Shown piece by piece: positions 1 through 8,107 of a stretch of 64,000 nt of DNA. Origin of the DNA: Pseudomonas sp. PD9R (lineage in GTDB: Bacteria; Pseudomonadota; Gammaproteobacteria; Pseudomonadales; Pseudomonadaceae); the NCBI RefSeq assembly GCF_019200975.1, contig NZ_JAHTMR010000008.1, positions 140,089 to 204,088 on the forward strand, read 5' to 3'. Every line of letters starts with the position of its first letter. Within the stretch, counting starts at the first letter, position 1. The notes beneath the pieces were generated by a model. It did not search any database and had not been told where the DNA came from. It saw nothing but the letters and a program-made list of their open reading frames with translations. A program made the translations under genes and the position numbers.

Positions 1-3
1 TCC

Positions 4-1083
4 ATGAAGGCATTCTCGTGCGTGTTTTATCGTTTTGCAGCCGTGTTGCTGGCGCTGTCCTGTCTCGCTTTCGGTGCCTCTGCGGCCGAGAAAAAACAGG
101 AGTTCAAGGTGGCTTGGTCGATCTATTCCGGCTGGATGCCGTGGGGCTATGCCAGTGAACATGGAATCATCGACAAATGGGCGAAAAAGTACGGGATCAA
201 AATCGAGCTGGTTCAGCTCAATGACTACATCGAATCCATCAACCAGTATGCCGCTGGCGCTTTCGATGCTTGCGGCATGACCAACATGGATGCCTTGACC
301 ATTCCGAGCGCCAATGGCGTGGACACCACGGGGCTGATTCTCGGTGATTACTCCAACGGCAACGACGCGATCGTCCTCAAGCACGGCAAGACCTTTGCTG
401 ACATCAAGGGCCAGCAAGTCAATCTGGTGGAACTGTCGGTCTCTGACTACTTGATGTCCCGGGCCCTGGATATTCATGGGCTGAGCCAGCGCGACATCAA
501 GATCATGAACACCTCGGATGCCGACGCGGTGGCCTCTTTCGGCACCTCGGGCGTGACAGCCGCGGCGCTGTGGAACCCGCAGCTGAGCATGGTGATGAAA
601 CAATCACCGACGGCGGTGCAGGTCTTTACCTCCAGGGAAATTCCGGGGGAAATCATCGACATGATGGCGGTCAACACCGAAACACTTGCGGCTAACCCGG
701 AACTGGGCAAGGCTCTGGTAGGGGCATGGTTCGAGACCTTGCAATTGATGTCTGGCGACAATGGCCAGGCCATCGCTGCACGCACTTCAATGGCCGAGCG
801 CTCGGGCACTGACTTGAAGGGGTATGAGGATCAACTCACGCAAACCATGCTGTTCTATACGCCAGCTACGGCCTTCGATTTCGCCAACTCCGATGCCATC
901 CGCCACACCATGGACAAGGTGCGTTCCTTCTCCTTCGCCAAGGGCTTACTCGGGCAGGCAGCCACCAGTGCGGATGCGGTGGGCATGCAGTTCGCCGATG
1001 GCTCGACCCTGGGCGACAAGAACAACATCAAACTGCGTTTCGACACCCGATACGTGAACATGGCGATGGCCAACCAGCTCTGA
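4..1083 (+). CDS. Periplasmic substrate-binding protein, urea-carboxylase-region ABC transporter type
   Basis: This is a 359-residue NitT/TauT-like solute-binding protein. Residues 1-27 form a signal peptide (hydrophobic LLALSCLAFGASA ending at AEKK). The mature N-terminus reads FKVAWSIYSGWMPWGYA, followed by YIESINQYAAGAFDACGMTNMDAL and DYSNGNDAIV; I recognise this pattern from the binding protein found beside urea carboxylase genes, so a urea or guanidine-related ligand is inferred, not shown. The ATG lies three bases into the window, so its ribosome binding site and operon partners (permease, ATPase) are outside. A REP pair follows, which suggests that it is the last gene of its transcript. 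Family confidence is high, ligand confidence low. Confidence 0.85.
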   Translation: MKAFSCVFYRFAAVLLALSCLAFGASAAEKKQEFKVAWSIYSGWMPWGYASEHGIIDKWAKKYGIKIELVQLNDYIESINQYAAGAFDACGMTNMDALTIPSANGVDTTGLILGDYSNGNDAIVLKHGKTFADIKGQQVNLVELSVSDYLMSRALDIHGLSQRDIKIMNTSDADAVASFGTSGVTAAALWNPQLSMVMKQSPTAVQVFTSREIPGEIIDMMAVNTETLAANPELGKALVGAWFETLQLMSGDNGQAIAARTSMAERSGTDLKGYEDQLTQTMLFYTPATAFDFANSDAIRHTMDKVRSFSFAKGLLGQAATSADAVGMQFADGSTLGDKNNIKLRFDTRYVNMAMANQL

Positions 1084-1098
1084 AACGGTTGCGGGGAA

Positions 1099-1199
1099 TG
1101 TAGGCGCGAGCTTGCTCGCGATGGACTCTAGGGCGACGCGTGTATTCACAAAGCACGCGTTATCGTTAACGCCCATCGCGAGCAAGCTCGCTCCTACAG
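1099..1199. repeat. REP pair (GAGCGAGCTTGCTCGC class)
   Basis: Two inverted copies of a palindromic unit (core GCGAGCTTGCTCGCGATGG and its complement) enclose about 45 bp between two genes whose 3' ends converge. Such REP doublets (REPINs) are typical of P. fluorescens-group intergenic DNA and can also form a transcription-stopping hairpin. Confidence 0.85.
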
Positions 1200-1209
1200 G
1201 GGCTTGCTG

Positions 1210-4200
1210 TTAAAACTTCGCATAATTCAACGCATCAACAATCGCCGAGCCGCCAATACCGGTCAGTGACAACAGCAGCGCCCTGATCAGCGGATCTTCG
1301 GAGTAACGCGAAAACGAGCCGGTATTGAGCGTCGCCACGCGCTCGCGGATCATTTTGAACTTGCCGTAGCAGGGCGTCGTTTCGGCAGTTTCCAGCAGGT
1401 AATCATCGAGTCGCCGCAACGCCAGGGTGCGGGCTTTTTCCGCAGCCCGTCGCAGTGACAGCGCGGAGGTGAGCAGCAGCAACGCCGTCAGTAAATAGGA
1501 AATCATCATGCTGGGCGGTGTCGGCCAGTTATCGAACAGGCTGCTGCGCGAGGCCAGCAGGATCAACATCACCACCGTCGGCGCATAGATCAGCCGGTTG
1601 ACCGCCGAGGTGCGCTTGGCGATCAGTTGCAAATCCACCCACTCATCGATGCAGGGATGCTTGAGCGTGCCGAAGATTTTTTTGTGCTCGGCCTGCAACG
1701 TTCCCGGCCAGATCGCGTGGTGCTCGCTGAGATGACGGATGAAGCGCGTCAGCAAAAGATTGGCGTCCATGACCCAGAACACCAGCACCTGGAACGTCAG
1801 GGTCGGGATCAGCCAGCTCACCATCCACCACATCGATTCGCCACGAACGGGCATGCCCTCCATTGGCCAGACCACATACAGCACGCTGGTCACCACCACA
1901 TACAGCCAGGTAGCGAGTATCGCCCGCAGCATTCGCGCACCGAATGAACCGCAGATGCAATGCTCGCCCCAGAAGCGCGCTATGGAGATCATCTTGCGTC
2001 CGTCTGCGCAATTGACCTGGGCCGATGCGCAGGGTTTTGACCAGTCTTCGCTGGCGCTCATGAGCGGGAAGAAAATCAGCAGTAACCAGTGGCCCAGTTC
2101 GTTGCACCAGCGCCGCACGCTCCAGCCTTTGCCACGGCGAATCAACCGGCGAACCTGGCCCCCTAACGTCATCTCGTATTTGCGCATGTGCAGGCGCAAA
2201 TGGAAGGCGGTTTCGATTTCGGCGCGGTTGACGCGCAACTTGCGCCAGCCCCAGGCCAACGCCGAAAGCGATATCAGTGCCGCCAACAGCCGCAGTGCCA
2301 CGGTCGGCCAGGCACTGATGCCTTCGAAGAGAAACATGGGCTCGCCGAGGCCGTTGTCGGTCAAAGTGCTGCGCATTTGGTAGGCGAGCATCAACGCCAG
2401 AATGAACACCACCAACGGCACCACGATGTACCACGTGCGGGAGTCGTAGGGGCCAGGGCTCACGCTGGTCATCGGGTCCTGGGCAAGGGCCAGTTTTCTC
2501 GTGGAGCGTCGGGTCAGGTTGGATGAAATGATGCCCAGCAAAATCAGCACGAAGGTGAACCAGAGGAATTCCGCGTGCCAGAACCGCGTGGCGATAAAGG
2601 CGCAGCCCGCCGCGACCATGAACAAGGTAATCGGCACGCCACGCACCCACGCCAGCCGGGTGTCGTGATCATCCTGCGGGCCTTCGATTCGCCACCAGAC
2701 AATAAAACCGGCGATCAACAGCAGCGTGAATGTCAGCGGTCCTGCCCAGAAAAACGATTGGGTCTGTTTGAAGCGCTCGCGAATTGACTGGGACGGTTCG
2801 GGGTACGGCGGTGGCGACGGGTCCTGAAGGCAGCGCAGGGCCATGAGGTCGTGAGGGCGTATGCCGCGCTCGGACTGCGACAGTGTCGGGGCTTCGCAAC
2901 TGGAGGGGCGTGTTGCGCTCAGCCGGGTTGCCAGCGGGATGAAGCCGCTGATGCCGATTTCATAGATGCCCGGCGAGAGCAGCTCCGACTTGGAATAGTC
3001 GAACTTCGCGCGCTTGGCTTCGAAGGATTGTGGTGCCAACGCGGCCAGCACCGAGATAAACACGGCACTTTGCAGGCTGTCGCGAAACGGCGGTACATCC
3101 TGTTGCAGGGCGCGAGTCAGGGTCAGGCCGTACGGGGCGGCAAGGATCAGGTTGCGCGTGGTTTGCGCCTGGCCCCGTTGCAACATGCGGGCGTCGAGAT
3201 CGGTGGAAAAGTACAGCTTGTACGGCATCCGGCTCTTCAGCGCCTGCAACACCAGGAGTTTGTCGTAGGCATCGACACCCAATATGCCAATGGCTCCGAT
3301 GCCGCTTTCGCCGTTGCGGCGATAGGTTTCGTCTTCGCTGGCGATGTGATCGGCGAGGCGTCGCAGATAGTCGAGCTGGGAATTGCCGTCGGATTTCTCC
3401 AGCGGGCTGAGGTCGATTGGGGCATTGCCCGTGGCGTTCTTGGTCGCATCAGCGCTGGCAGGTTTATCGGTGCTCGCCGATTCATCAGGCAGGCGTCCGT
3501 CCAGACCGCGTAAATAGCTGAAGCGCAAAATCCATTGATCCACCGCTGCGCGCTGGTTTTTTTCGCCATCGCCCAGATGCGCGTCTTTGGCTACTTGCAA
3601 CTTGAAGCTTTCGATCAGTGCGCGGCTGTAGAAACTGTCCCACTCGGAAATCAAGGCGATGCGGTTGCCATTGCGGCGCAAGTTGCGGCGACAGGGGGAA
3701 CCGATCCGTTGCAGTGTGCCATCGCTGCAACGCACGCCGGCGGCCGGGTCTACGCGGCGTAATTTCAGTTCCTCCAGCATCAGTTGGGTCATGGTGCCGT
3801 CGTCGCTGACCGTGCGCAGCAACTTCATGGATTCGCGGGTTGCCAGCGGCGGCGATAGCTTTTGGTAACCGCGATCCAGCGTCTCGTTATCGGCAGTGGC
3901 CAGCGGCGAGTAGATTTCCACGGTCGGCGTCGCTTTGCCGATGTCCTGGTCCTGGAACATGTCCCGCAAAACCGTCGACGTGGAAGGGCCGATGACTTTC
4001 AGGACGGCATTGGCCGCAGGCTCGGAGCAGGCTGTTGGCGTGCAGGCCGAGGCGACTTTATGGGTCAGCGTCTGGCGCAGGGTTTCCAGTTGTTGCAGTG
4101 GTGTCGGGCCGAGGGCGTCCTGTTTCAGCCAGAACACAATGGTGCGGTCGGGGGGCGCAGACATGCCTTCGAGTGCGGTCGGCGGATCGAAGGGGTTGGA

Positions 4201-4701
4201 CACGAACACTTCATAGGGCGCATCGACGAAGCCGGTTTTTTGCGGTGCATCGAGCGACAGGTTGTCGGCAAGCCGCAAGCAGTGGATGTACTGCTCCTGG
4301 TCCGGCACCCGGTGGGAATTCTTGAAGCCTGCCAGCAACGCATAACGAATGCGTCGCCGCCGTTCGACCTCATCGGCATAAGGGCCGCCCTCGACCAGCG
4401 CGACCATGATGTCGGGTGCCGGTTTGGCACCGGACAGGGGCGAGAGTTCGGGGCTGCAAACGTTCTCGACATCCGGGTTTTTGCTGTCGATGAGTTTTTT
4501 TCGATAGCGCTCCACGGCATCGAAAGGGTCCTGCCACAGCCGTGCTTCGATGGGCAGTTGTGCCTGGAACTGTGCACCGACGGGGCGCGGTTCAAGGAAG
4601 GGATCGCGGTTGAGGGCGAACATCGATATCACCAGACTCAGGATGACCGCACTGCCTGGCAACCAGAAGGCCAGATTGGTGCCCGAACCCTTGCTGTCCA
4701 T
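1210..4701 (-). CDS. Very large multi-pass membrane protein of unknown function with a periplasmic binding-protein-like region
   Basis: I do not recognise a named family for this 1163-residue protein. One hydrophobic segment (about 12-30) is followed by some 620 hydrophilic residues, presumably periplasmic, with several cysteines. Parts of that region resemble the alternating strand-helix pattern of type 1 periplasmic binding proteins: about 346-362 (NRIALISEWDSFYSRAL), 468-489 (GAIGILGVDAYDKLLVL) and 493-525 (YKLYFSTDLDARML, NLILAAPYG). From about 651 on there are nine or ten hydrophobic segments (near 651-670, 688-705, 711-728, 757-775, 800-819, 870-882, 927-946, 957-978, 1037-1052, 1064-1083) with basic cytoplasmic stretches. 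No kinase, GGDEF, HAMP or transporter motif is visible. It stands alone, divergent from the GlxA-type regulator. A ligand-sensing or ligand-handling membrane protein is an inference only. Confidence 0.75.
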   Translation of the reverse strand: MDSKGSGTNLAFWLPGSAVILSLVISMFALNRDPFLEPRPVGAQFQAQLPIEARLWQDPFDAVERYRKKLIDSKNPDVENVCSPELSPLSGAKPAPDIMVALVEGGPYADEVERRRRIRYALLAGFKNSHRVPDQEQYIHCLRLADNLSLDAPQKTGFVDAPYEVFVSNPFDPPTALEGMSAPPDRTIVFWLKQDALGPTPLQQLETLRQTLTHKVASACTPTACSEPAANAVLKVIGPSTSTVLRDMFQDQDIGKATPTVEIYSPLATADNETLDRGYQKLSPPLATRESMKLLRTVSDDGTMTQLMLEELKLRRVDPAAGVRCSDGTLQRIGSPCRRNLRRNGNRIALISEWDSFYSRALIESFKLQVAKDAHLGDGEKNQRAAVDQWILRFSYLRGLDGRLPDESASTDKPASADATKNATGNAPIDLSPLEKSDGNSQLDYLRRLADHIASEDETYRRNGESGIGAIGILGVDAYDKLLVLQALKSRMPYKLYFSTDLDARMLQRGQAQTTRNLILAAPYGLTLTRALQQDVPPFRDSLQSAVFISVLAALAPQSFEAKRAKFDYSKSELLSPGIYEIGISGFIPLATRLSATRPSSCEAPTLSQSERGIRPHDLMALRCLQDPSPPPYPEPSQSIRERFKQTQSFFWAGPLTFTLLLIAGFIVWWRIEGPQDDHDTRLAWVRGVPITLFMVAAGCAFIATRFWHAEFLWFTFVLILLGIISSNLTRRSTRKLALAQDPMTSVSPGPYDSRTWYIVVPLVVFILALMLAYQMRSTLTDNGLGEPMFLFEGISAWPTVALRLLAALISLSALAWGWRKLRVNRAEIETAFHLRLHMRKYEMTLGGQVRRLIRRGKGWSVRRWCNELGHWLLLIFFPLMSASEDWSKPCASAQVNCADGRKMISIARFWGEHCICGSFGARMLRAILATWLYVVVTSVLYVVWPMEGMPVRGESMWWMVSWLIPTLTFQVLVFWVMDANLLLTRFIRHLSEHHAIWPGTLQAEHKKIFGTLKHPCIDEWVDLQLIAKRTSAVNRLIYAPTVVMLILLASRSSLFDNWPTPPSMMISYLLTALLLLTSALSLRRAAEKARTLALRRLDDYLLETAETTPCYGKFKMIRERVATLNTGSFSRYSEDPLIRALLLSLTGIGGSAIVDALNYAKF

Positions 4702-4725
4702 GGCCTGTGCCTCTTGATTTCGGCC

Positions 4726-4739
4726 AACTGTGTACAGTT
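4726..4739. promoter_or_regulatory. Inverted repeat between divergent genes (possible operator)
   Basis: The sequence AACTGT-GT-ACAGTT is a perfect six-base inverted repeat with a two-base spacer. It sits 25 bp before the start of the large membrane protein gene, in the 203-bp region shared with the divergent GlxA-type regulator. An operator role is inferred from its position and symmetry. Confidence 0.35.
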
Positions 4740-4904
4740 ATGTATAGACCTGATTAGTGAATGGGGCTGGCGTATATGAACGATGGTCTGCCCGATTTGC
4801 CGTCTGCCGGTTATTTGTTTGGTGCGCTAACGGTCGGCGTACACTGCGGCTCCATGACTTCATAAACGGTCATGCAGCGTTTACGGTCATTTGAGACAAC
4901 CGCC

Positions 4905-5843
4905 ATGCACCCCATCGGACTCATCGTTTACCCCGGTTTCCAGGTGCTGGGCCTGGCCATGTGCGCCACGTTCGAGTTGGCCAACAGTGCCATGGAAGAG
5001 CCGGTGTACAGCATCGCCTTGCTGTCCGAACACGGCGGCATGGTGCAGACCTCCGCCGGATTTTCGGTCGAAACCAAAGCGTTTGATCAGCAGCCGTTCG
5101 ATACGCTGCTGGTGATGGGCGATAACCTGATTTGTCCGACATCGGCGGGGATGGTGGATTTTCTGCGCCACGCCGGCCAATCCACCCGACGCCTGGGTTC
5201 GATCTGCACCGGCGCCATTGCCTTGGCCGAAGCCGGTTTGCTGGATGGGCGAAGGGCGACTACGCATTGGTGCCATGCCGCGTCTTTGCAGCGCACATAT
5301 CCGAAGGTGAAGGTCGAAGAAGATCGCATCTTTATCAACGATGGCCACATCTGGACCGCTGCGGGCATGAGTGCCTGTGTCGATCTGGCGCTGGCGCTGG
5401 TGGAGAAAGATCTGGGTGCCGAAGTAGCGCGGCGGGTGGCTCGACAACTGGTGGTGTATCACCGCCGGGCCGGCGGGCAGTCGCAGTTTTCGGTGATGCT
5501 CGAACTGGAGCCCAAGACCGACCGCATCCAGGCTGCGCTCAGCTATGCCAAGCAAAACCTCAAGGCCGAGTTATCGGTCGAGGAGTTGGCCAACGCTGCC
5601 CATCTCAGCCCTCGCCAGTTCAGTCGGGTGTTTCATGCCGAAACTGGTCAATCGCCGGCCAAGGCCATCGAAAGCCTTCGGGTGGAGTCGGCCAGGCTGA
5701 TGATGGAAACGGGTCGGCACTCCATCGATGTGGTGGCGACCGAAACCGGTTTTGGCGACCGGGAGCGGATGCGTCGGGCATTTCTTCGCGCATTCGGCCA
5801 GCCGCCCCAAGTCATCCAGCGCGCCAACCGAGGACCCATGTAG
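4905..5843 (+). CDS. GlxA-family transcriptional regulator (DJ-1/PfpI-like domain plus AraC DNA-binding domain)
   Basis: The 312-residue protein starts at the ATG of MHPIGLIVYPGF; an earlier in-frame ATG at 4872 lacks a ribosome binding site and adds residues not expected in the family. Residues 1-190 form a class I glutamine-amidotransferase-like (DJ-1/PfpI) domain, with the elbow sequence GSICTGAIALAEAG carrying a cysteine. Residues about 210-312 are an AraC/XylS double helix-turn-helix (LSVEELANAAHLSPRQFSRV, then VATETGFGDRERMRRAF). The regulator is encoded just before the nitrilase gene in the same direction with a 128-bp gap, so it is the natural candidate to control that gene. Such regulators usually sense nitrogenous metabolites; the actual ligand is unknown. 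Confidence 0.9.
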   Translation: MHPIGLIVYPGFQVLGLAMCATFELANSAMEEPVYSIALLSEHGGMVQTSAGFSVETKAFDQQPFDTLLVMGDNLICPTSAGMVDFLRHAGQSTRRLGSICTGAIALAEAGLLDGRRATTHWCHAASLQRTYPKVKVEEDRIFINDGHIWTAAGMSACVDLALALVEKDLGAEVARRVARQLVVYHRRAGGQSQFSVMLELEPKTDRIQAALSYAKQNLKAELSVEELANAAHLSPRQFSRVFHAETGQSPAKAIESLRVESARLMMETGRHSIDVVATETGFGDRERMRRAFLRAFGQPPQVIQRANRGPM

Positions 5844-5869
5844 GCGCTGGCGCAGGCTGCGCCTACAGG
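5841..5869. repeat. Solitary REP-like palindrome
   Basis: A single imperfect palindrome (TAGGCGCTGGCGCAGGCTGC and complement) covers the stop codon of the GlxA-type regulator. It is related to the GCCGCAGGCTGC class seen elsewhere in the window, but unpaired. Confidence 0.5.
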
Positions 5870-5971
5870 TTTGGTATGTCCTAAAAGGTGGTGTATACGA
5901 CATTTAAGACTGAATATTATTGCCGTAATCTTGATCTCGTTGGAACCCAATCCCCTAATGAGATCACCGCC

Positions 5972-6946
5972 ATGACCCTCGTCAAAGCCGCCGCCGTACA
6001 AATCAGTCCCGTTCTTTACAGCCGTGAAGGCACCGTCAACAAAGTCGTGCAGAAGATCCTCGAACTCGGTGAGCAGGGTGTGCAGTTCGCCGTGTTTCCG
6101 GAAACCATCGTGCCGTACTACCCGTATTTCTCCTTTGTGCAGTCGCCGTTTGAAATGGGTTCTGAACACTACAAGCTGCTGGACCAGGCGGTTACTGTGC
6201 CGTCGGATGCTACCGACGCCATCGGTGCCGCCGCCAAGCAGGCCGGCATGGTCGTTTCCATCGGCGTCAATGAACGCGACGGCGGCACCCTGTACAACGC
6301 GCAGTTGCTGTTCGACGCCGACGGCACGCTGATCCAGCATCGCCGCAAGATTTCGCCGACTTACCATGAGCGGATGATCTGGGGCATGGGCGACGGTTCC
6401 GGCCTGCGTGCCACCGACAGTGCAGTAGGGCGCATCGGCCAACTGGCCTGCTGGGAACATTACAATCCGCTGGCCCGTTACGCCTTGATGGCCGATGGCG
6501 AACAGATCCATGCCTCGATGTACCCAGGCTCATTTGCCGGCCCGCTGTTTACCTCGCAAATGGAAGTCAACATTCGTCAGCACGCACTGGAAGCCGCCTG
6601 CTTCGTGGTCAACTCCACGGCCTGGCTCAATCCGGAGCAACAGGCACAAATCATGGCCGACACCGGTTGCCCGATCGAACCGATTTCCGGTGGTTGCTAC
6701 ACGGCGATCATCAGCCCGGACGGCGTGGTGCTGGGCGCGTTGACCGAAGGCGAGGGCGAGGTCATCGTCGACCTCGACATGGGCCTGATCGACAAGCGCA
6801 AGCGCATGATGGACTCGCGCGGGCACTACAGCCGCCCGGAACTGCTGAGCCTGCTGATCGACCGCACACCGCATTCCCATGTGCATGAGCGCAGTGCTCA
6901 TCCGAAGCAGGTCGGAATCGAGGCAGCGGAGGAAACCGTTCGCTAG
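5972..6946 (+). CDS. Nitrilase (carbon-nitrogen hydrolase)
   Basis: This 324-residue enzyme of the nitrilase superfamily hydrolyses nitriles to carboxylic acid and ammonia. The catalytic triad is visible: Glu44 (FPETIVPYYPYFS), Lys126 (RRKISPTYHERMIWGMGDGS) and Cys160 (QLACWEHYNPLARYA). The C-terminal motif DSRGHYSRPELLSL is typical of true nitrilases rather than amidases. The start is the ATG of MTLVKAAAVQ; an upstream GTG at 5888 would add 28 residues without family support. The neighbours, a GlxA-type regulator before it and a DoxX protein after it, fit an inducible nitrile-use locus. No aldoxime dehydratase or nitrile hydratase is nearby. The sequence cannot separate aliphatic from arylacetonitrile preference. 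Confidence 0.93.
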   Translation: MTLVKAAAVQISPVLYSREGTVNKVVQKILELGEQGVQFAVFPETIVPYYPYFSFVQSPFEMGSEHYKLLDQAVTVPSDATDAIGAAAKQAGMVVSIGVNERDGGTLYNAQLLFDADGTLIQHRRKISPTYHERMIWGMGDGSGLRATDSAVGRIGQLACWEHYNPLARYALMADGEQIHASMYPGSFAGPLFTSQMEVNIRQHALEAACFVVNSTAWLNPEQQAQIMADTGCPIEPISGGCYTAIISPDGVVLGALTEGEGEVIVDLDMGLIDKRKRMMDSRGHYSRPELLSLLIDRTPHSHVHERSAHPKQVGIEAAEETVR

Positions 6947-6951
6947 AACTC

Positions 6952-7051
6952 TGTAGGAGCGAGCTTGCTCGCGATGGACCTCAACGATAACGCTCGCATC
7001 TGGTTACACGCGGCGCCCTTGAGTCCATCGCGAGCAAGCTCGCTCCTACAG
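6952..7051. repeat. REP pair (GAGCGAGCTTGCTCGC class)
   Basis: Two inverted GTAGGAGCGAGCTTGCTCGC units lie tail to tail around about 45 bp between the convergent nitrilase and DoxX genes. This is the same class as the pairs at 1099 and 29191. Confidence 0.9.
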
Positions 7052-7060
7052 GTTTTGGTT

Positions 7061-7576
7061 TCACTGGCTGTTGCGACGCCAGAAGAATCGGGCCAGCAAC
7101 GCATCGAGGCTGAACTTGCCTGGACCTGAGAACACCATTGGCACCAGGGCGGCGAGGTAGATGAGCGGCAGTTTGAAGTTGCCATAGCCTTTATTGGTGA
7201 TCGAGTAGCCTTGGGCCAGATCGCTCAGGGTCGACCAATCGGCGGGCCAGTGGACGGCGGCAGTGGCGACGATGGTCACCACGATCAGGCTGATCGCCGA
7301 GAAACGTGTGGCCAACCCCACCAGCAAGGCGAGGGCACAGATCAATTCCACCCACATCGACAGTTCCCAGTTCAGTGTGGCCGGCAGGTGGTTGAACGGA
7401 AACAGGAAGCGGTCCTGGATATCGGCGAACCAGTTTTCGCCATTGAATTTTTCCAGGCCTGACTCGAAGAATTCCCAGGCGAGGAAAATCCGCAGAGTCA
7501 GTGGCGCGATCCAGTTGCCGGCGCGGTCCAGGTTCAGGTGCAGGCCTTTGACGGCGGATGAAATCGAAGTGCTCAT
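7061..7576 (-). CDS. DoxX family membrane protein
   Basis: This small integral membrane protein of 171 residues has about four hydrophobic segments. The DoxX signature is LTLRIFLAWEFFESGLEKF near residues 26-44, and the C-terminal third (LAQGYSITNKGYGNFKLPLIYLAALVPMVFSGPGKFSLD) is typical of the family. DoxX proteins are linked to redox and thiol stress or act as membrane subunits of oxidoreductases; the role here is unknown. It converges on the nitrilase gene across a REP pair, so it is not in the same operon. A broken relative of its C-terminal part lies at 20453-20644. Confidence 0.9.
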   Translation of the reverse strand: MSTSISSAVKGLHLNLDRAGNWIAPLTLRIFLAWEFFESGLEKFNGENWFADIQDRFLFPFNHLPATLNWELSMWVELICALALLVGLATRFSAISLIVVTIVATAAVHWPADWSTLSDLAQGYSITNKGYGNFKLPLIYLAALVPMVFSGPGKFSLDALLARFFWRRNSQ

Positions 7577-7835
7577 GGACGTTGGTCTCCTTCAAGTCAG
7601 GGTGCCGGGCTACGCTGTGCCCGTTTAGCGCAAGGATCGGCTTGGCCAATCGACAGGCACATTTGACCAATCGGGTGTATCTGCGATGTGTCTCTGGCGC
7701 GGGGTTTTAAGTGCGTGGTGTGTCTGGGGCGGGGCTGTACACACTGTGATACGTAGCCATCCCAAGCCCTCACAAATCCCCTGTGGGAGCGTAATGCTGT
7801 TCAGTTAAGAGATAGGGCAAGCAGTAAACAACCGG
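7577..7835. other. Gene-free stretch before the REP pair and chemoreceptor
   Basis: The 531 bp between the DoxX and chemoreceptor starts contain no convincing gene. The first part holds the DoxX promoter side and two loose direct repeats around 7685-7735 (TGTGTCTCTGGCGCGGGG and TGTGTCTGGGGCGGGG). The rest is a REP pair and the chemoreceptor leader. Confidence 0.5.
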
Positions 7836-7938
7836 TGGCGAGGGAGCTTGCTCCCGCTGGGGCGCGAAGCGGCCCCTTATCCTTGAAAAGAAGGGGACTG
7901 CTGCGCAGTCCAGCGGGCGCAAGCTCCCTCGCCACAGG
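7836..7938. repeat. REP pair (GGCGAGGGAGCTTGCTCCCG class)
   Basis: Two inverted units with core GGCGAGGGAGCTTGCTCCCG, the second reading GCGCAAGCTCCCTCGCCACAG, are separated by about 55 bp. This is a second REP class, seen again at 25324 and 50097. Confidence 0.88.
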
Positions 7939-8107
7939 TGCAATGTAGTCCTTAAGTGAACAGTATTCCCGAAGTGGATCACCGGTATGGTTGAGGTTGA
8001 GTACGGCTGGTGTGTGCTTAATTCGTCGAATTGGATCTTTCACCCGGTCTCGATCATTCGTATCGTCCGCGCTTTTGACGCGCTGCGTCAGGGCGGAGGG
8101 GAGTGGG

